Shown: positions 8,609 through 17,066, counted from the first letter of the stretch. The stretch: 64,000 nt of DNA from Micromonospora parva (GCF_000718515.1 NZ_JNZS01000004.1:186001-250000), one strand, 5' to 3'. Notes: generated by a model from the letters alone, not told the origin. Made by a program: numbers and translations.

Positions 8609-9889
8609 TCAGTGGGCGTAGCGGCCGAGCAGGTACACACTGAGCCGCTTGCCGTCGCGCACCGCCACCACGTGCCCGGTCACCACGTCCCCCTGGCGCT
8701 GGTAGACCTGGTACGACGGCGCGTCGAAGCGCCACCCGACGGTGTCCGGGATCGCTTCGGCGGGAAGCGGGAACCCCGCATCGGTGGGCGCCATCGTCGG
8801 TGGCTGCGCCGGTGCGGCGGCCCAGCCGTCGAGGATCCGGTCCAGGCACCCTGGCGACGTGGTGAAGTGCAGGTACAGCTCGCCCATCGGTCCGGTCATG
8901 TCCTCGGCGTTGCTGTATCGCAGGCCATCAACGTCACACGGCAGACTGACCTGGTAGTGCGGCAGGATGTCGTCCTCGAAGTCGCCCCGGGTCACCCCGA
9001 AGATCCCGTCCGGGTGCCGGTAGGGCCGTGGACCCCAGAAGTGCGCCGGCGGGTAGAGCGCCACCGCCGACCCCACGACGACCAGCACAATCGCTCCCCA
9101 GCGCCAGAGCCGTTGTCGGGAGCCGCGCACCGTCGACCCCGTCGCGGGCCGCGCGGCCGCACTCGTGGAACTGGCGGGGTGAGCCTCCCGGCCCGCACCG
9201 GAGAGCACCTCCCGCACGACCGACCGGAACAGCGTCGCGGTGTCGGCGATGAACCGGAGCCGGCCGACACCGAGCAGACGCAACGCGGCGCCGTGCCCGA
9301 ACGCGACCACGACGGCGGCGCCGAACAGCAACGCCCACCAACCCGCGGCCACCACCGCCCGTACCGGTCCAGCACTCTCGGCCCATCCCTGGCGCAACCG
9401 CTCGGTGTGGAACGGCACGTGCCTCTGCTCGTCGACCAGGATGCGGGCACCCACGTCCGAGAGCAGCGGATCATCAGTGCCGTCGCGGACGGCTCGGTAG
9501 TAGCGCAGGGCGACCACCTCGGCGACCATCAGCGTCATCAGTTCCAGTCGCAGCCCCAGGGCACGCCGGATCGTCACGAACACCCGGTCGGTCCAGTGAC
9601 CGTCGATGACGTCGCCGCCCGCGCTGAGCAGCAGGTGCTTGAGGAGCCGGGCGTGGTTCTGCTCCTCGGCGACGAACAGTCGGACCGCCGCCAGATAGGT
9701 CGGGTCACCGGCCCGCTCGCTCTTGCTGATGAGATTCACGCCGTCGCCGTCTTCACCGGCCTGGAATCGTTGCAGGCTCCGGATCAGCGCCGGCGGCAGC
9801 GGACCCCCTGTACTCCACTGTGGATCGGGTCCGTCCCGGCGTCGCTCGGCGTTCTCGGTGAACTCACGTACCCAGGCCTCGAAACCCAT
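8609..9889 (-). CDS. ferritin-like diiron protein fused to a membrane-anchored domain
   Basis: Protein of 426 residues. The N-terminal ~200 residues form a ferritin-like four-helix bundle with carboxylate/His pairs: EEQNHARLLKH, then LMVAEVVALRYY, then DEQRHVPFH. Such ExxH sites usually bind a dinuclear Fe or Mn cofactor for oxygen chemistry. A hydrophobic patch follows (VVAAGWWALLFGAAVVVAF), then a transmembrane helix (WGAIVLVVVGSAVALYPP) and a ~150-residue C-terminal domain with two Cys (SLPCDV, SPGCLD). ATG 9889 follows GGGGGAAGAG. It is the second gene of a leftward pair, 32 bp behind the Gfo/Idh/MocA gene. Substrate unknown; the fusion is unusual. Confidence 0.75.
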   Translation of the reverse strand: MGFEAWVREFTENAERRRDGPDPQWSTGGPLPPALIRSLQRFQAGEDGDGVNLISKSERAGDPTYLAAVRLFVAEEQNHARLLKHLLLSAGGDVIDGHWTDRVFVTIRRALGLRLELMTLMVAEVVALRYYRAVRDGTDDPLLSDVGARILVDEQRHVPFHTERLRQGWAESAGPVRAVVAAGWWALLFGAAVVVAFGHGAALRLLGVGRLRFIADTATLFRSVVREVLSGAGREAHPASSTSAAARPATGSTVRGSRQRLWRWGAIVLVVVGSAVALYPPAHFWGPRPYRHPDGIFGVTRGDFEDDILPHYQVSLPCDVDGLRYSNAEDMTGPMGELYLHFTTSPGCLDRILDGWAAAPAQPPTMAPTDAGFPLPAEAIPDTVGWRFDAPSYQVYQRQGDVVTGHVVAVRDGKRLSVYLLGRYAH

Positions 9890-9921
9890 GTCTCTTCCCC
9901 CGTTGTCTTGCAACCATTCGG

Positions 9922-11007
9922 CTACCGCGCCCACGCCTCGGCGTCGGTGACGACCGGCTGCCCGGTGCGTACCGATTCTTCGATGGCGAGGCTGATCAGG
10001 TGGTCCTGGCAGGCTTCGGCGAGGGAGTACGGAGCGGGGCCTTCCTTCCGCGCCCACGCCCCGGCGCGGGCGACGATGTCGGCCACCGCGATGTCGTCGT
10101 CGGACATCCCGCTACCGACGAAGGGATTGCGGTAGACCACCTCGCCGTCGAAGCTGATGTGCTTCAGGTCGAGCCCCTCCAGGTTGAGGTCGAGACCCGT
10201 CTGGCGTCGCACCAGTGACGACTCCACCGGCGTGGTCGGGTCGACCAGCCGGACAACCCGGTCGTCCACCAGCTCACCGCGCGAGCCGCGCACCACCAAC
10301 CGGCGGGTACGCAGCGGGTTCCACCACTGGTTGTCGGTGAAGTCGTACAACCCCATCCGCCCGCCGAAGTCGATTGTCGCGAGTGTGGTGGAGAGCTGCT
10401 GCGGTGTGTCGTCACCGCTCCAGCCGGTCGGCGAGAGCGGGTTGGCCAGCGGCGCGACGAAGGCGCGCGCGTTGATCTCGGCGCTCTCGTGACCGACGCC
10501 GAGCAGACCCCGGATCAGCGACACCGCGTGGTACAGGTGGGTCGACGAGATCTGGACCGAGGTCGGTTCGCCGAGCACCCCGGCGCGGACCAGCGCCAGC
10601 CGGGCCGCGTGCCCGGGCATCAGCAGGTACTGCTCGGCGACCTGCACCAGACCGCTGCCCCCGACGTCGGCCCAGAGCGAGCGCAGACCCGCAAGGTCGG
10701 CGGCGGGCGGCGTCTCGGCGAGCACCGGTACGCCGGCCGCGACCAATTCCCGGGTCGCTTCCGGTGTCACGGACCACGGCACCGACACGATGACGAAGTC
10801 CGGCCGCTCGTGGGCGAGCAACTCGGCGGTCGTCCGGAAGGTCCGCACACCCCAGTCGGCGGTCACGGCAGCTCCCCGCGACTCGGTACGCGTCACCACC
10901 CCGGTCACCCGGAACCGCTCGGGAAGCAGCCTGGCCAGGCGAAGGAAGAACTCACCTCGCCAACCACTGCCGACAATGCCGAACCGGGTCTGCGCCACCG
11001 ACGTCAT
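9922..11007 (-). CDS. Gfo/Idh/MocA-family oxidoreductase
   Basis: NAD(P)-dependent oxidoreductase of 361 residues. The Rossmann motif is at the N-terminus (FGIVGSGWRGEFFLRLARL), the second-strand region is TGVVTRTESRG, and VLAETPPA is where most family members have EKP. The Lys of that EKP motif is replaced here (ETP), so catalysis may differ from sugar dehydrogenases. The C-terminal alpha/beta domain begins near residue 125. GAGGAG lies upstream of ATG 11007. It is probably co-transcribed with the ferritin-like gene, so the two may modify the same small molecule. Confidence 0.88.
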   Translation of the reverse strand: MTSVAQTRFGIVGSGWRGEFFLRLARLLPERFRVTGVVTRTESRGAAVTADWGVRTFRTTAELLAHERPDFVIVSVPWSVTPEATRELVAAGVPVLAETPPAADLAGLRSLWADVGGSGLVQVAEQYLLMPGHAARLALVRAGVLGEPTSVQISSTHLYHAVSLIRGLLGVGHESAEINARAFVAPLANPLSPTGWSGDDTPQQLSTTLATIDFGGRMGLYDFTDNQWWNPLRTRRLVVRGSRGELVDDRVVRLVDPTTPVESSLVRRQTGLDLNLEGLDLKHISFDGEVVYRNPFVGSGMSDDDIAVADIVARAGAWARKEGPAPYSLAEACQDHLISLAIEESVRTGQPVVTDAEAWAR

Positions 11008-11063
11008 CTGGGCTCCTCACCTAGAGGTCCGGATGCTAACCGTTGCCGGGCCGTGTTTTTCGC

Positions 11064-11069
11064 TACGGT
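11064..11069 (+). promoter_or_regulatory. -10 box for a leaderless transcript
   Basis: TACGGT lies 7 nt before the ATG at 11077, the spacing typical of leaderless actinobacterial mRNAs. Confidence 0.55.
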
Positions 11070-11076
11070 TGCCCTG

Positions 11077-11826
11077 ATGACCATCGACTCGTTACCGGCC
11101 GGACCCGCGTCGGCGGCCGTCGAAGTGACCGGCGCAGGTCCGCAGCTCGACTACTACCTGGTTGGCGCCTGCGACTCGACCACCACTGTGGAGGGCATCC
11201 TCGTCGAGGAGTTCACCCGGGACCGCGACCTCGTCACGACAGGGCTGGCCAGCGCGGGTTGGACCCCGCAGGCAGGCTGGTGGAGTTCCGCGTCGCTGAG
11301 CCGCGACATCCGCACGAACCCCGAGATGCTGGCCCGGGTGGTCCCCACCTCCCGCCGGCAGGCCGAGGACGCCCACCGCGCGCTCGGCGGTGGGCAGCTG
11401 CCGGACGAGACACTGCTCCGTACGCACTTTCTCGACCATCAACCGATCGCGAGCGCCCCGCCGCTGCGGCTCGGCCCCGCCCAGCCGCCGGCCGGCTTCC
11501 ACGAACGGCGGGTGTACCGCGTCCTCTTCGCCAAGGACCTCCGCCCCGACCAGGTGGCCGCCCTCCGCACGGCCTGGCGGACACCGGCCGGCGGCACGAG
11601 CGCATCCGGCACGAACGCGTCCGTCGCGAGTGGTCGTCTCGATGGGCACGGCGACCAGTTCAGCTGGGACCTGCGCCGCGTCGGCCACACCCTCGCCTGG
11701 GGCCTCGACGTGACCGCACTGCTGGCGACCGATGCCACGGCGGCGCTCGGTTCGACACTGTCCGCGTTGACGGACGTCCTGCGGCAGCACGGTCTGATAC
11801 CCGTGACGACAGAACGCTTCTCCTAG
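11077..11826 (+). CDS. hypothetical protein
   Basis: Unknown soluble protein of 249 residues with no signal peptide or membrane segment. Visible traits are YYLVGACDSTTTVEGILVEE near the N-terminus, a Trp-rich stretch (GWTPQAGWWSSASLSRDIR), HERRVYRVLFAKDL, and a Gly/Ser/Ala-rich linker near residue 175 before a C-terminal helical part. The leaderless ATG at 11077 is used because no ribosome-binding site is present. It diverges from the Gfo/Idh/MocA gene. Its stop codon lies inside the left end of a MITE-like element, so the element may have reshaped the 3' end. Confidence 0.7.
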   Translation: MTIDSLPAGPASAAVEVTGAGPQLDYYLVGACDSTTTVEGILVEEFTRDRDLVTTGLASAGWTPQAGWWSSASLSRDIRTNPEMLARVVPTSRRQAEDAHRALGGGQLPDETLLRTHFLDHQPIASAPPLRLGPAQPPAGFHERRVYRVLFAKDLRPDQVAALRTAWRTPAGGTSASGTNASVASGRLDGHGDQFSWDLRRVGHTLAWGLDVTALLATDATAALGSTLSALTDVLRQHGLIPVTTERFS

Positions 11827-11930
11827 GGCCTGTTTCATAAGGGCGGTCGAGCCGAGGCGGAGTCCGGGCGGCGATCCGGCAAGGCGCGGTTTCGTCCGGA
11901 TACCGGTGTCGTATCCGGACGACAGGCCCT
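11825..11930. mobile_element. MITE-like element with terminal inverted repeats
   Basis: A ~106-bp non-coding unit bounded by 9-bp terminal inverted repeats (AGGGCCTGT at 11825-11833, ACAGGCCCT at 11922-11930). The right end contains a perfect 12-bp stem (11892-11903 with 11911-11922). AGGGCCTGT-type ends resemble those of some actinobacterial insertion sequences, so this could be a non-autonomous derivative. No target-site duplication is clear. It could also act as a terminator for the gene ending at 11826. Confidence 0.5.
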
Positions 11931-11970
11931 GGACCGGGCACCGACCTAGCCGGCCAGACTGGAGGCGCGC

Positions 11971-12567
11971 GTGTCAGTCGACCTTGAGGCAACAGTGGCC
12001 CGGCCCATCTCCCTCGCCGAGGTGGTGACCGCCGCGCGAGCCACCCTGGCCGAACTGCTCGGCATGACCACGACGCCCGAGCTGATCATCGTCACCGACC
12101 GACGGTACGAACAGGGACGCCGCGTCGATTCCGGACGCCGCCTCGGGGCGGCGGAACTGCGGGCCACCACCATCGGCGACCGCATCGATCGCACGCCCGA
12201 CGGCATGCCCGGTGCGATCCACCTTGAGGTCGATGTCGCGGGCTTCGAGGACAGTGTCTGGCTCCTGGTGATCGACCACGAACCGGAGACCGACGGTGGT
12301 CCGGAAGCCGTCTTCAGCCCGTACCGCACGTGCGTGAGTGTCGTCGTAGCGCTGGCCATGGCCCTTGCCGTCGCCGACCTCACCGGCGGACAGTTCACCG
12401 ACGACCAGATCCGGCTGCTGCGGCCGGGCCACTCCGACCCGCGTCAGGTGGTCACCGCGACTCGACTGCCGCCGGAGCCGGGGGACTTCGCCGAAAGATG
12501 CGAGCGCTACCTTCGCCAGTTCGCGCATCTCCGCGGGTGGCCGCGCGACGTGTCCATGCGCCCCTGA
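11971..12567 (+). CDS. hypothetical protein
   Basis: Unknown protein of 198 residues. The GTG at 11971 has GGAGGCG upstream. It begins MSVDLEATVARPISLAEVV and looks like a mixed alpha/beta soluble domain, with one hydrophobic helix in the middle (TCVSVVVALAMALAVADL) that could be buried or membrane-associated. The C-terminus is charged. It lies between the MITE-like element and tRNA-Ala, in the part of the window that looks accessory. No family recognised. Confidence 0.7.
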   Translation: MSVDLEATVARPISLAEVVTAARATLAELLGMTTTPELIIVTDRRYEQGRRVDSGRRLGAAELRATTIGDRIDRTPDGMPGAIHLEVDVAGFEDSVWLLVIDHEPETDGGPEAVFSPYRTCVSVVVALAMALAVADLTGGQFTDDQIRLLRPGHSDPRQVVTATRLPPEPGDFAERCERYLRQFAHLRGWPRDVSMRP

Positions 12568-12597
12568 CGGCGTCGCCCCGCCACCCGAAAGATCGGA

Positions 12598-12630
12598 AAA
12601 GGCCGTCTCCGACTCGCGGAAACGGCCTTT
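12598..12630. terminator. bidirectional terminator beside tRNA-Ala
   Basis: AAAGGCCGT / ACGGCCTTT outer stem with an inner TCCG/CGGA pairing, flanked by A-rich and T-rich sides. It ends 10 bp from the tRNA 3' end and follows the gene ending at 12567, so it can stop transcription from both directions. Confidence 0.85.
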
Positions 12631-12639
12631 GACCTGGGG

Positions 12640-12713
12640 TGGAGCTGAGGGGATTTGAACCCCTGACCCCCTCGATGCGAACGAGGTGCGCTACCAGTCT
12701 GCGCCACAGCCCC
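12640..12713 (-). tRNA. tRNA-Ala (anticodon CGC)
   Basis: 74-nt cloverleaf on the minus strand. The acceptor stem GGGGCTG/CAGCTCC includes the G3-U70 wobble that identifies alanine tRNAs. The anticodon stem is CCTCG/CGAGG around loop TTCGCAT, and the T arm is AGGGG-TTCAAAT-CCCCT. Discriminator base A; the 3' CCA is not encoded. It reads codon GCG, frequent in this genome. The 3' side faces the accessory-looking genes, and tRNA 3' ends are classical integration sites. Confidence 0.97.
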
Positions 12714-12833
12714 CCACCGGCGAACCGGCTTCGGTCCCACCCGGCTTACACCGGGCGGGCCGGCAGCAAGGCTAACAGGTTGCCGGCCCCCACCGCGAAT
12801 CCGCCCCCTGCGTGGCGCTCCCGCAGACCCGAA

Positions 12834-12908
12834 GATCGACTCGGCTTCCTGAAAACCGGGGCATCCCGGACGCCACGACACCGCGACTTTCAAGAACCCG
12901 AGTCGATC
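12834..12908. repeat. dispersed palindromic repeat, copy A
   Basis: 75-bp imperfect palindrome with arms GATCGACTCGG / CCCGAGTCGATC and partly paired interiors (TTCcTGAAA against TTTCAaGAA). Related copies lie at 21091-21171 and 50333-50409. It sits downstream of sepX and upstream of the tRNA promoter and may form a terminator-like hairpin. No transposase is linked. The 12714-13024 gap otherwise holds only the short direct repeats at 12948-12998. Confidence 0.8.
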
Positions 12909-12947
12909 AAGCCAGCCGGCACCGGGCAGGCAAGGGCTGGGGACCGA

Positions 12948-12998
12948 CCCAGGCCGGAGACCAACCCAGGCCGGAGACCAGCCCAGGCCGGAGACCGA
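12948..12998. repeat. three 17-bp direct repeats
   Basis: Three consecutive near-identical 17-bp units (CCCAGGCCGGAGACCAA and variants differing in the last two bases), just beyond the sepX stop codon. Function unknown. Confidence 0.8.
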
Positions 12999-13024
12999 CT
13001 GGGCCGGGGAGGCCAGCCCGGGGG

Positions 13025-13801
13025 TCAGGCGCCTCGGCCGGCCTCGTAGGGGCGGCCGCGGAGACCGCCCGACCGCCGGTACGAGACCGACCCGCCGTTG
13101 ACCGCCGCCGGCAGGTCGCCCTGCCGGTCCAGGCCCATAGCCGCTCGGCGTACGCCCTCGCGCTGGGCTGCCAGGCGGCGTTGCGCCTCCCGGCGGGCCG
13201 CTGCCCGGCGGGCCTGCTCCCGGCGCACCTCGGCCTGCCGGGCGGCCAGCCACGCGGCCTCCCGGGCGCGGGCCCGGCGGCGGCGACGCCCGGCGAGGGC
13301 CTGACCCCGCAGGTGGACGACGTACAGGGCCAGAAGCAGGAAGGTGACCCCGAAGCCGACCCAGAAGCCGGGGCTGACGAACAGCACGCCGATCAGCTCG
13401 ACGACGTTGAGGAGCAACAGGGCGGCGAGCACCCGGCGACGCCGGTACACGGCGGGGGTGTGCTGTCGGCGCGGCGGTGGCCGGCGTCGGGATCGCTTCG
13501 GCGCGGGCGGTACGGACCGCAGCCGCCCGGAGCGACGGGCGGCCGGCGGCGCGGAGACCGGCGCACCCAACGTGCCGGTAGTCGCATCCTCGCTGAGGGT
13601 GACGACCAGTGAGCGCGGCGGGTGGACGGGTCGCCGTCCCGGCACAGTGCGGCGCCGTCGGCGGCGCTGGAGCACCCGCGCCGTCGACTGCGCCCGCTCC
13701 GCCACCAGCCGCTCGGTGGCGTCGTACCGGCGAACCAGCGCCGGGGCCAGGGCGAGCAGACCGGCGGCGGCGAGGACGGCGAGGAGCACCGAGGTCGGCA
13801 C
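13025..13801 (-). CDS. sepX: SepX/GlpR-type divisome membrane protein
   Basis: Protein of 258 residues with an N-terminal transmembrane helix (VPTSVLLAVLAAAGLLALAP), then LVRRYDATERL, an Arg-rich cytoplasmic region, two more adjacent hydrophobic helices at about 140-185 (VLAALLLLNVVELIGVLF, FWVGFGVTFLLLALYVV) and a basic coiled-coil tail. Position and topology match Streptomyces SepX and corynebacterial GlpR (Rv0996), a membrane partner of the FtsZ-binding MoeA-like protein Glp. Start GTG 13801 follows GGGAGGGG. It ends a leftward series cyclase-galU-glp-rimJ-sepX, as in M. tuberculosis Rv0993-Rv0996. Assignment rests mainly on synteny and topology. Confidence 0.75.
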   Translation of the reverse strand: MPTSVLLAVLAAAGLLALAPALVRRYDATERLVAERAQSTARVLQRRRRRRTVPGRRPVHPPRSLVVTLSEDATTGTLGAPVSAPPAARRSGRLRSVPPAPKRSRRRPPPRRQHTPAVYRRRRVLAALLLLNVVELIGVLFVSPGFWVGFGVTFLLLALYVVHLRGQALAGRRRRRARAREAAWLAARQAEVRREQARRAAARREAQRRLAAQREGVRRAAMGLDRQGDLPAAVNGGSVSYRRSGGLRGRPYEAGRGA

Positions 13802-14007
13802 CCTCACCCCTCCCGTCACCGAATTCGAAGCAACCGTCATCCGACCGCAGGATCTTCCACCAATCACGCGTGGGCGCGTGGATCGTCCGGCCGGGGAGCG
13901 CTTGCCGCAGCTTGCAGTTACTTGAGGTTACGGCGCGCCGACCGGGATGCCACCGCGCCGCGCCGATCCCGTCCGTGGGACGAGTGGGAGGATGTGGCGA
14001 AATCCTC

Positions 14008-14658
14008 CTACCCCGCGTTGGCGCGTACCCGGTGCCAGCGGGCCAGCAGGCCACCTTCGGCGGCGATCTCCTCACTCGTCATCGCGTACCCGATGTGGTC
14101 CCGCCACGCGCCGTCGATGTGCATGTAGCGCACGTGGTACGACTCCTCGCGGAAGCCCAACTTCTCCACCACCCGCCGGGACGGTTTGTTCTCCGGACGG
14201 ATGTTGACCTCCACCCGGTGCAGCCCACCCGGGCCGAACGCGTGGTCCACGGCGAGCGCGAGCGCCGTCGGGATCACCCCCCGTCCGGCCACCCGCGCGT
14301 CCACCCAGTAGCCGACGTAGCCGGAGCAGAGTGCCCGCCGCACGATGCTGCCCACGTTGATGTGCCCGACCAGCCGATCCCGGTCGCCCTCGCGCAGGCA
14401 GACCGCGAACGGCATGCCCTCACCCTCGCGGGCCGAACGCCGCTGGTCACGGTGCACCCAACGGAACGCGGCCGGCGAGTTCATCTCGTCCCAACTGCCG
14501 GGCAGCGAGGACTCCCAGGGCGCCAACCAGGCCCGGTTGGCGCGCCGTACCTCCGACCACGCGGCCGCGTCGGAGCGCCGGTAGGGCCGCAGCAGCACCG
14601 GGCCGTCGGCCAACTCCACCGGCCAGCCCGGCGACCGCGCGGGTCCGAAGAGACTCAC
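14008..14658 (-). CDS. rimJ: RimJ-type GNAT N-acetyltransferase
   Basis: GNAT-fold acetyltransferase of 216 residues that uses acetyl-CoA on an N-terminal amine; RimJ acts on ribosomal protein S5 in E. coli, but actinobacterial substrates are uncertain. Features are VLLRPYRRSDAAAW near the N-terminus, the core strand VGHINVGSIVR, the acetyl-CoA P-loop region VAGRGVIPTALALAVDHAF and ENKPSRRVVEKLGFREE near the C-terminus. I take GTG 14658, with GGGAGA 8 nt upstream, over GTG 14664. It lies between glp and sepX, an order conserved with Rv0995. Confidence 0.88.
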   Translation of the reverse strand: MSLFGPARSPGWPVELADGPVLLRPYRRSDAAAWSEVRRANRAWLAPWESSLPGSWDEMNSPAAFRWVHRDQRRSAREGEGMPFAVCLREGDRDRLVGHINVGSIVRRALCSGYVGYWVDARVAGRGVIPTALALAVDHAFGPGGLHRVEVNIRPENKPSRRVVEKLGFREESYHVRYMHIDGAWRDHIGYAMTSEEIAAEGGLLARWHRVRANAG

Positions 14659-14784
14659 CCGCACAGTCTCCCGCGCGGGACCGTGTCCCGCGCAAGTGGC
14701 CCCGCCGGGCCGCGCACACCCACCGCTACGGCCCGACGGTCGCGCGCCCGGTGACCACCGGGTCGACGGACCCGCCGGGAGACC

Positions 14785-16098
14785 TCACCGGCGGCGGTCC
14801 AGTAGCAGGACGTCCACCGTGGAGCCGGCCGCGGCCGTGGTGACCCGCTCGCCGAGCACCAGCAGCCCGTTCGCCTCGGCCAACCCGGAGAGGGTGAACG
14901 GGCCGCCGCTGAGCGGCTGGACCGTGTACCCGCCACCGCGTCGCTCGGCGACGTGCGCCGGCCGGAACTCGCGCAGCCCCGCCGGCGACGACACGGTCTC
15001 CAGCAGGTGCGCCCGCACGCTGGGCCGGAACACCGGCTCGGCCCCGGCGAGCAGTTGGATGGCGGGACGGGCCAGCACCTCGAAGCCGATCAGCGCGGCA
15101 CCGGGGTCACCGGGCAGGCAGACCACCGGCACCTCCTCGGCGCCGACAGTGCCGAACCCGAGCGCGGTGCCGGGGTAGAGCGCCACGTCGGTGAAGGTGA
15201 CCGGCCCGGCCCGGCCGCCCTCGCGGCGGGACAGGATCCGGCGCACCATGTCCCCGGGGCCGGTGCCGGTGCCCCCGGTGGTGATGATCAGGTCGGCGCG
15301 CAGCGTCTGGTCCTCCAGCAGCCCGCGCAGCCCCTCCGGGTCGTCGTCGCAGATCCCCACCCGGTACGCCAGTGCGCCCACCTCGGCCGCCGCGGCGGTC
15401 AGCGCGTGCGAGTTCGCGTCCACCACCTGACCGGGCTGGCTGCCCCGGCCCACGTCGACGAGTTCGTCACCGGTGGCCACGATGACCACCCGTGGGCTGG
15501 GCCGGACCACCACGTGTCCGATGCCGGTCGCCGCGAAGACCGCGACCAGGGCCGGGGACACGTAGGTGCCGGCCCGGGCGAGCAGGGTGCCGGCGGGCAG
15601 TTCCTCACCGGCGCGGCGTACCCCGTACCCCCGTTTGGGGGTGCGGAAGATCTCCACCGCGGCCATGCCCTGGTCGGTCCACTCCACCGGGACCACGACG
15701 TCCGCGGCGACCGGCAGTGGCGCCCCGGCGGCCACCGAGAAGCACGAGCCGGGGGTGAGACGGACCGGCCGCCAGCTCGCCGCGCCGAGATCGCCGACCA
15801 CGTTGAGCCGGATGGTGCGACCACCGGGCGTGCCGGAGGGGGCCGGGACGTAGCTCGGCCCCCGACCCCCTCCGGAAATGTCCTCCCAGCGCGCGGCGTA
15901 GCCGTCCACCGCCGCCTGGTCGAAGGCAGGGAAGGCGTGCGGCGCGACGACGTCCTCGGCGAGGACGTTGCCGTGCGCCTGGGTGAGGTCGAGGTCGAGT
16001 GGTGGCAGCGCGCGCAACCTGCGCAGCACGCTGCCCAGGTAGTCGGCGAGCGGCGTCAACTCGTTCGCGGCCGCCTCGGCGTCGGCCGTCGCGGTCAT
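14785..16098 (-). CDS. glp: MoeA-like gephyrin-family protein (Glp)
   Basis: Protein of 437 residues with MoeA domain order: N-terminal domains (LTPLADYLGSVL...NVLAEDVVAP...DQAAVDGYA), DVVVPVEW, the MPT-binding domain (IVATGDELVDVGRGSQPGQVVDANS, then TTGGTGTGPGDMVRR) and a C-terminal MoeA domain IV. In enzymes the loop is usually GGxSxGxxD; here GGTGTGPGD replaces the Ser. Neighbourhood galU-this-rimJ-sepX identifies the corynebacterial Glp/Rv0994 type, which binds FtsZ and a membrane receptor. Whether it also inserts molybdenum cannot be told from sequence. Its start overlaps the galU stop by 4 nt (ATGA). Confidence 0.85.
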   Translation of the reverse strand: MTATADAEAAANELTPLADYLGSVLRRLRALPPLDLDLTQAHGNVLAEDVVAPHAFPAFDQAAVDGYAARWEDISGGGRGPSYVPAPSGTPGGRTIRLNVVGDLGAASWRPVRLTPGSCFSVAAGAPLPVAADVVVPVEWTDQGMAAVEIFRTPKRGYGVRRAGEELPAGTLLARAGTYVSPALVAVFAATGIGHVVVRPSPRVVIVATGDELVDVGRGSQPGQVVDANSHALTAAAAEVGALAYRVGICDDDPEGLRGLLEDQTLRADLIITTGGTGTGPGDMVRRILSRREGGRAGPVTFTDVALYPGTALGFGTVGAEEVPVVCLPGDPGAALIGFEVLARPAIQLLAGAEPVFRPSVRAHLLETVSSPAGLREFRPAHVAERRGGGYTVQPLSGGPFTLSGLAEANGLLVLGERVTTAAAGSTVDVLLLDRRR

Positions 16099-17057
16099 GT
16101 ACCAGATCCGCCTGCCGCGTCGGCCTTGACGAACTCGGCCAGCCAGGACCGGAACTCGGTGCCCAGGTCGTCGCGCTCGGCGGCGATCTGCACCACCGTC
16201 TGGAGGTAGCCCAGCGGCATGCCGGTGTCGTAGCGGGTGCCCCGGTAGACGATCGCGTGCACCGGGGTGCCCTCGCTGCGCAGCAGCTCCATCGCGTCGG
16301 TCAGCTGGATCTCGCCGCCGCTGCCCGGCTTGGTCCGCCGGATCGCGTCGAAGATCGTGCCCGGCAACACGTAGCGGCCGAGCACCGCGAGGTTGCTCGG
16401 GGCGTCCTCCGGCTGTGGCTTCTCCACCATCCCGGTCACCTTGACGACCTCACCGATGTCGGTGAGCTCCGACTCTGCCGGCTCGACGGAGGCGATCCCG
16501 TACCGCTTGGTCTCGGCCGGGTCGACCTCGAAGAAGGCGAGCACCACACCGCCGGTGCGGGCCTGCAACTCGATCATCGCCGGCAGCAGCGGCTCCGACG
16601 GCTTCACGAACTCGTCGCCGAGCAGCACCGCGAAGGGCTGGTCACCGACGTGCGACTCGGCGTACCCGACGGCGTGGCCGAGCCCGAGCTGCTCGGGCTG
16701 CCGCACCGTGTAGATCTCGGCCAGCTCGCTGGGCCGACGCACGGCCGCCAGCCGCTCGGAGTCGCCCTTCTCCTCCAGCCTGGCCTCCAGGTCCGGACGA
16801 CGGTCGAAGTGGTCCACCATCGACGTCTTACCCCGGCCGGTGATCAGCAACACGTCGTTGATGCCGGCCTGCGTGGCCTCCTCGACGATGTACTGCAACA
16901 CCGGCCGGTCCACCACCGGAAGCAGTTCCTTGGGCACCGCCTTGGTGGCCGGCAGGAACCGGGTGGCCAGTCCGGCGGCCGGGATGACGGCCTTGACCGC
17001 CAGGGGACGGCCGGTTGCGGCGACCGTCGACGAGGGATTCGCTGAGTGCTCCGACAT
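16095..17057 (-). CDS. galU: UTP--glucose-1-phosphate uridylyltransferase
   Basis: Makes UDP-glucose from UTP and glucose-1-phosphate for cell envelope and trehalose synthesis. The 320 residues start with the nucleotidyltransferase signature KAVIPAAGLATRFLPATKAVPKE split over residues ~22-44, followed by VDRPVLQYIVEEA, LLGDEFV and FEVDPAETKRYGI. ATG 17057 lies 9 bp after the cyclase stop, and its own stop overlaps the glp start, so cyclase, galU and glp are probably one transcript. Orthologue of Rv0993. Confidence 0.96.
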   Translation of the reverse strand: MSEHSANPSSTVAATGRPLAVKAVIPAAGLATRFLPATKAVPKELLPVVDRPVLQYIVEEATQAGINDVLLITGRGKTSMVDHFDRRPDLEARLEEKGDSERLAAVRRPSELAEIYTVRQPEQLGLGHAVGYAESHVGDQPFAVLLGDEFVKPSEPLLPAMIELQARTGGVVLAFFEVDPAETKRYGIASVEPAESELTDIGEVVKVTGMVEKPQPEDAPSNLAVLGRYVLPGTIFDAIRRTKPGSGGEIQLTDAMELLRSEGTPVHAIVYRGTRYDTGMPLGYLQTVVQIAAERDDLGTEFRSWLAEFVKADAAGGSGT

Positions 17058-17066
17058 GCCGCGAGA

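Noticed and set aside
12507..14075. 522-residue open frame on the minus strand across tRNA-Ala, repeats and sepX
   Set aside because: It runs through a clear tRNA and palindromes and is Arg/Pro/Gly-rich without domains; the sepX frame has membrane helices and a ribosome-binding site. It is a by-product of high GC.
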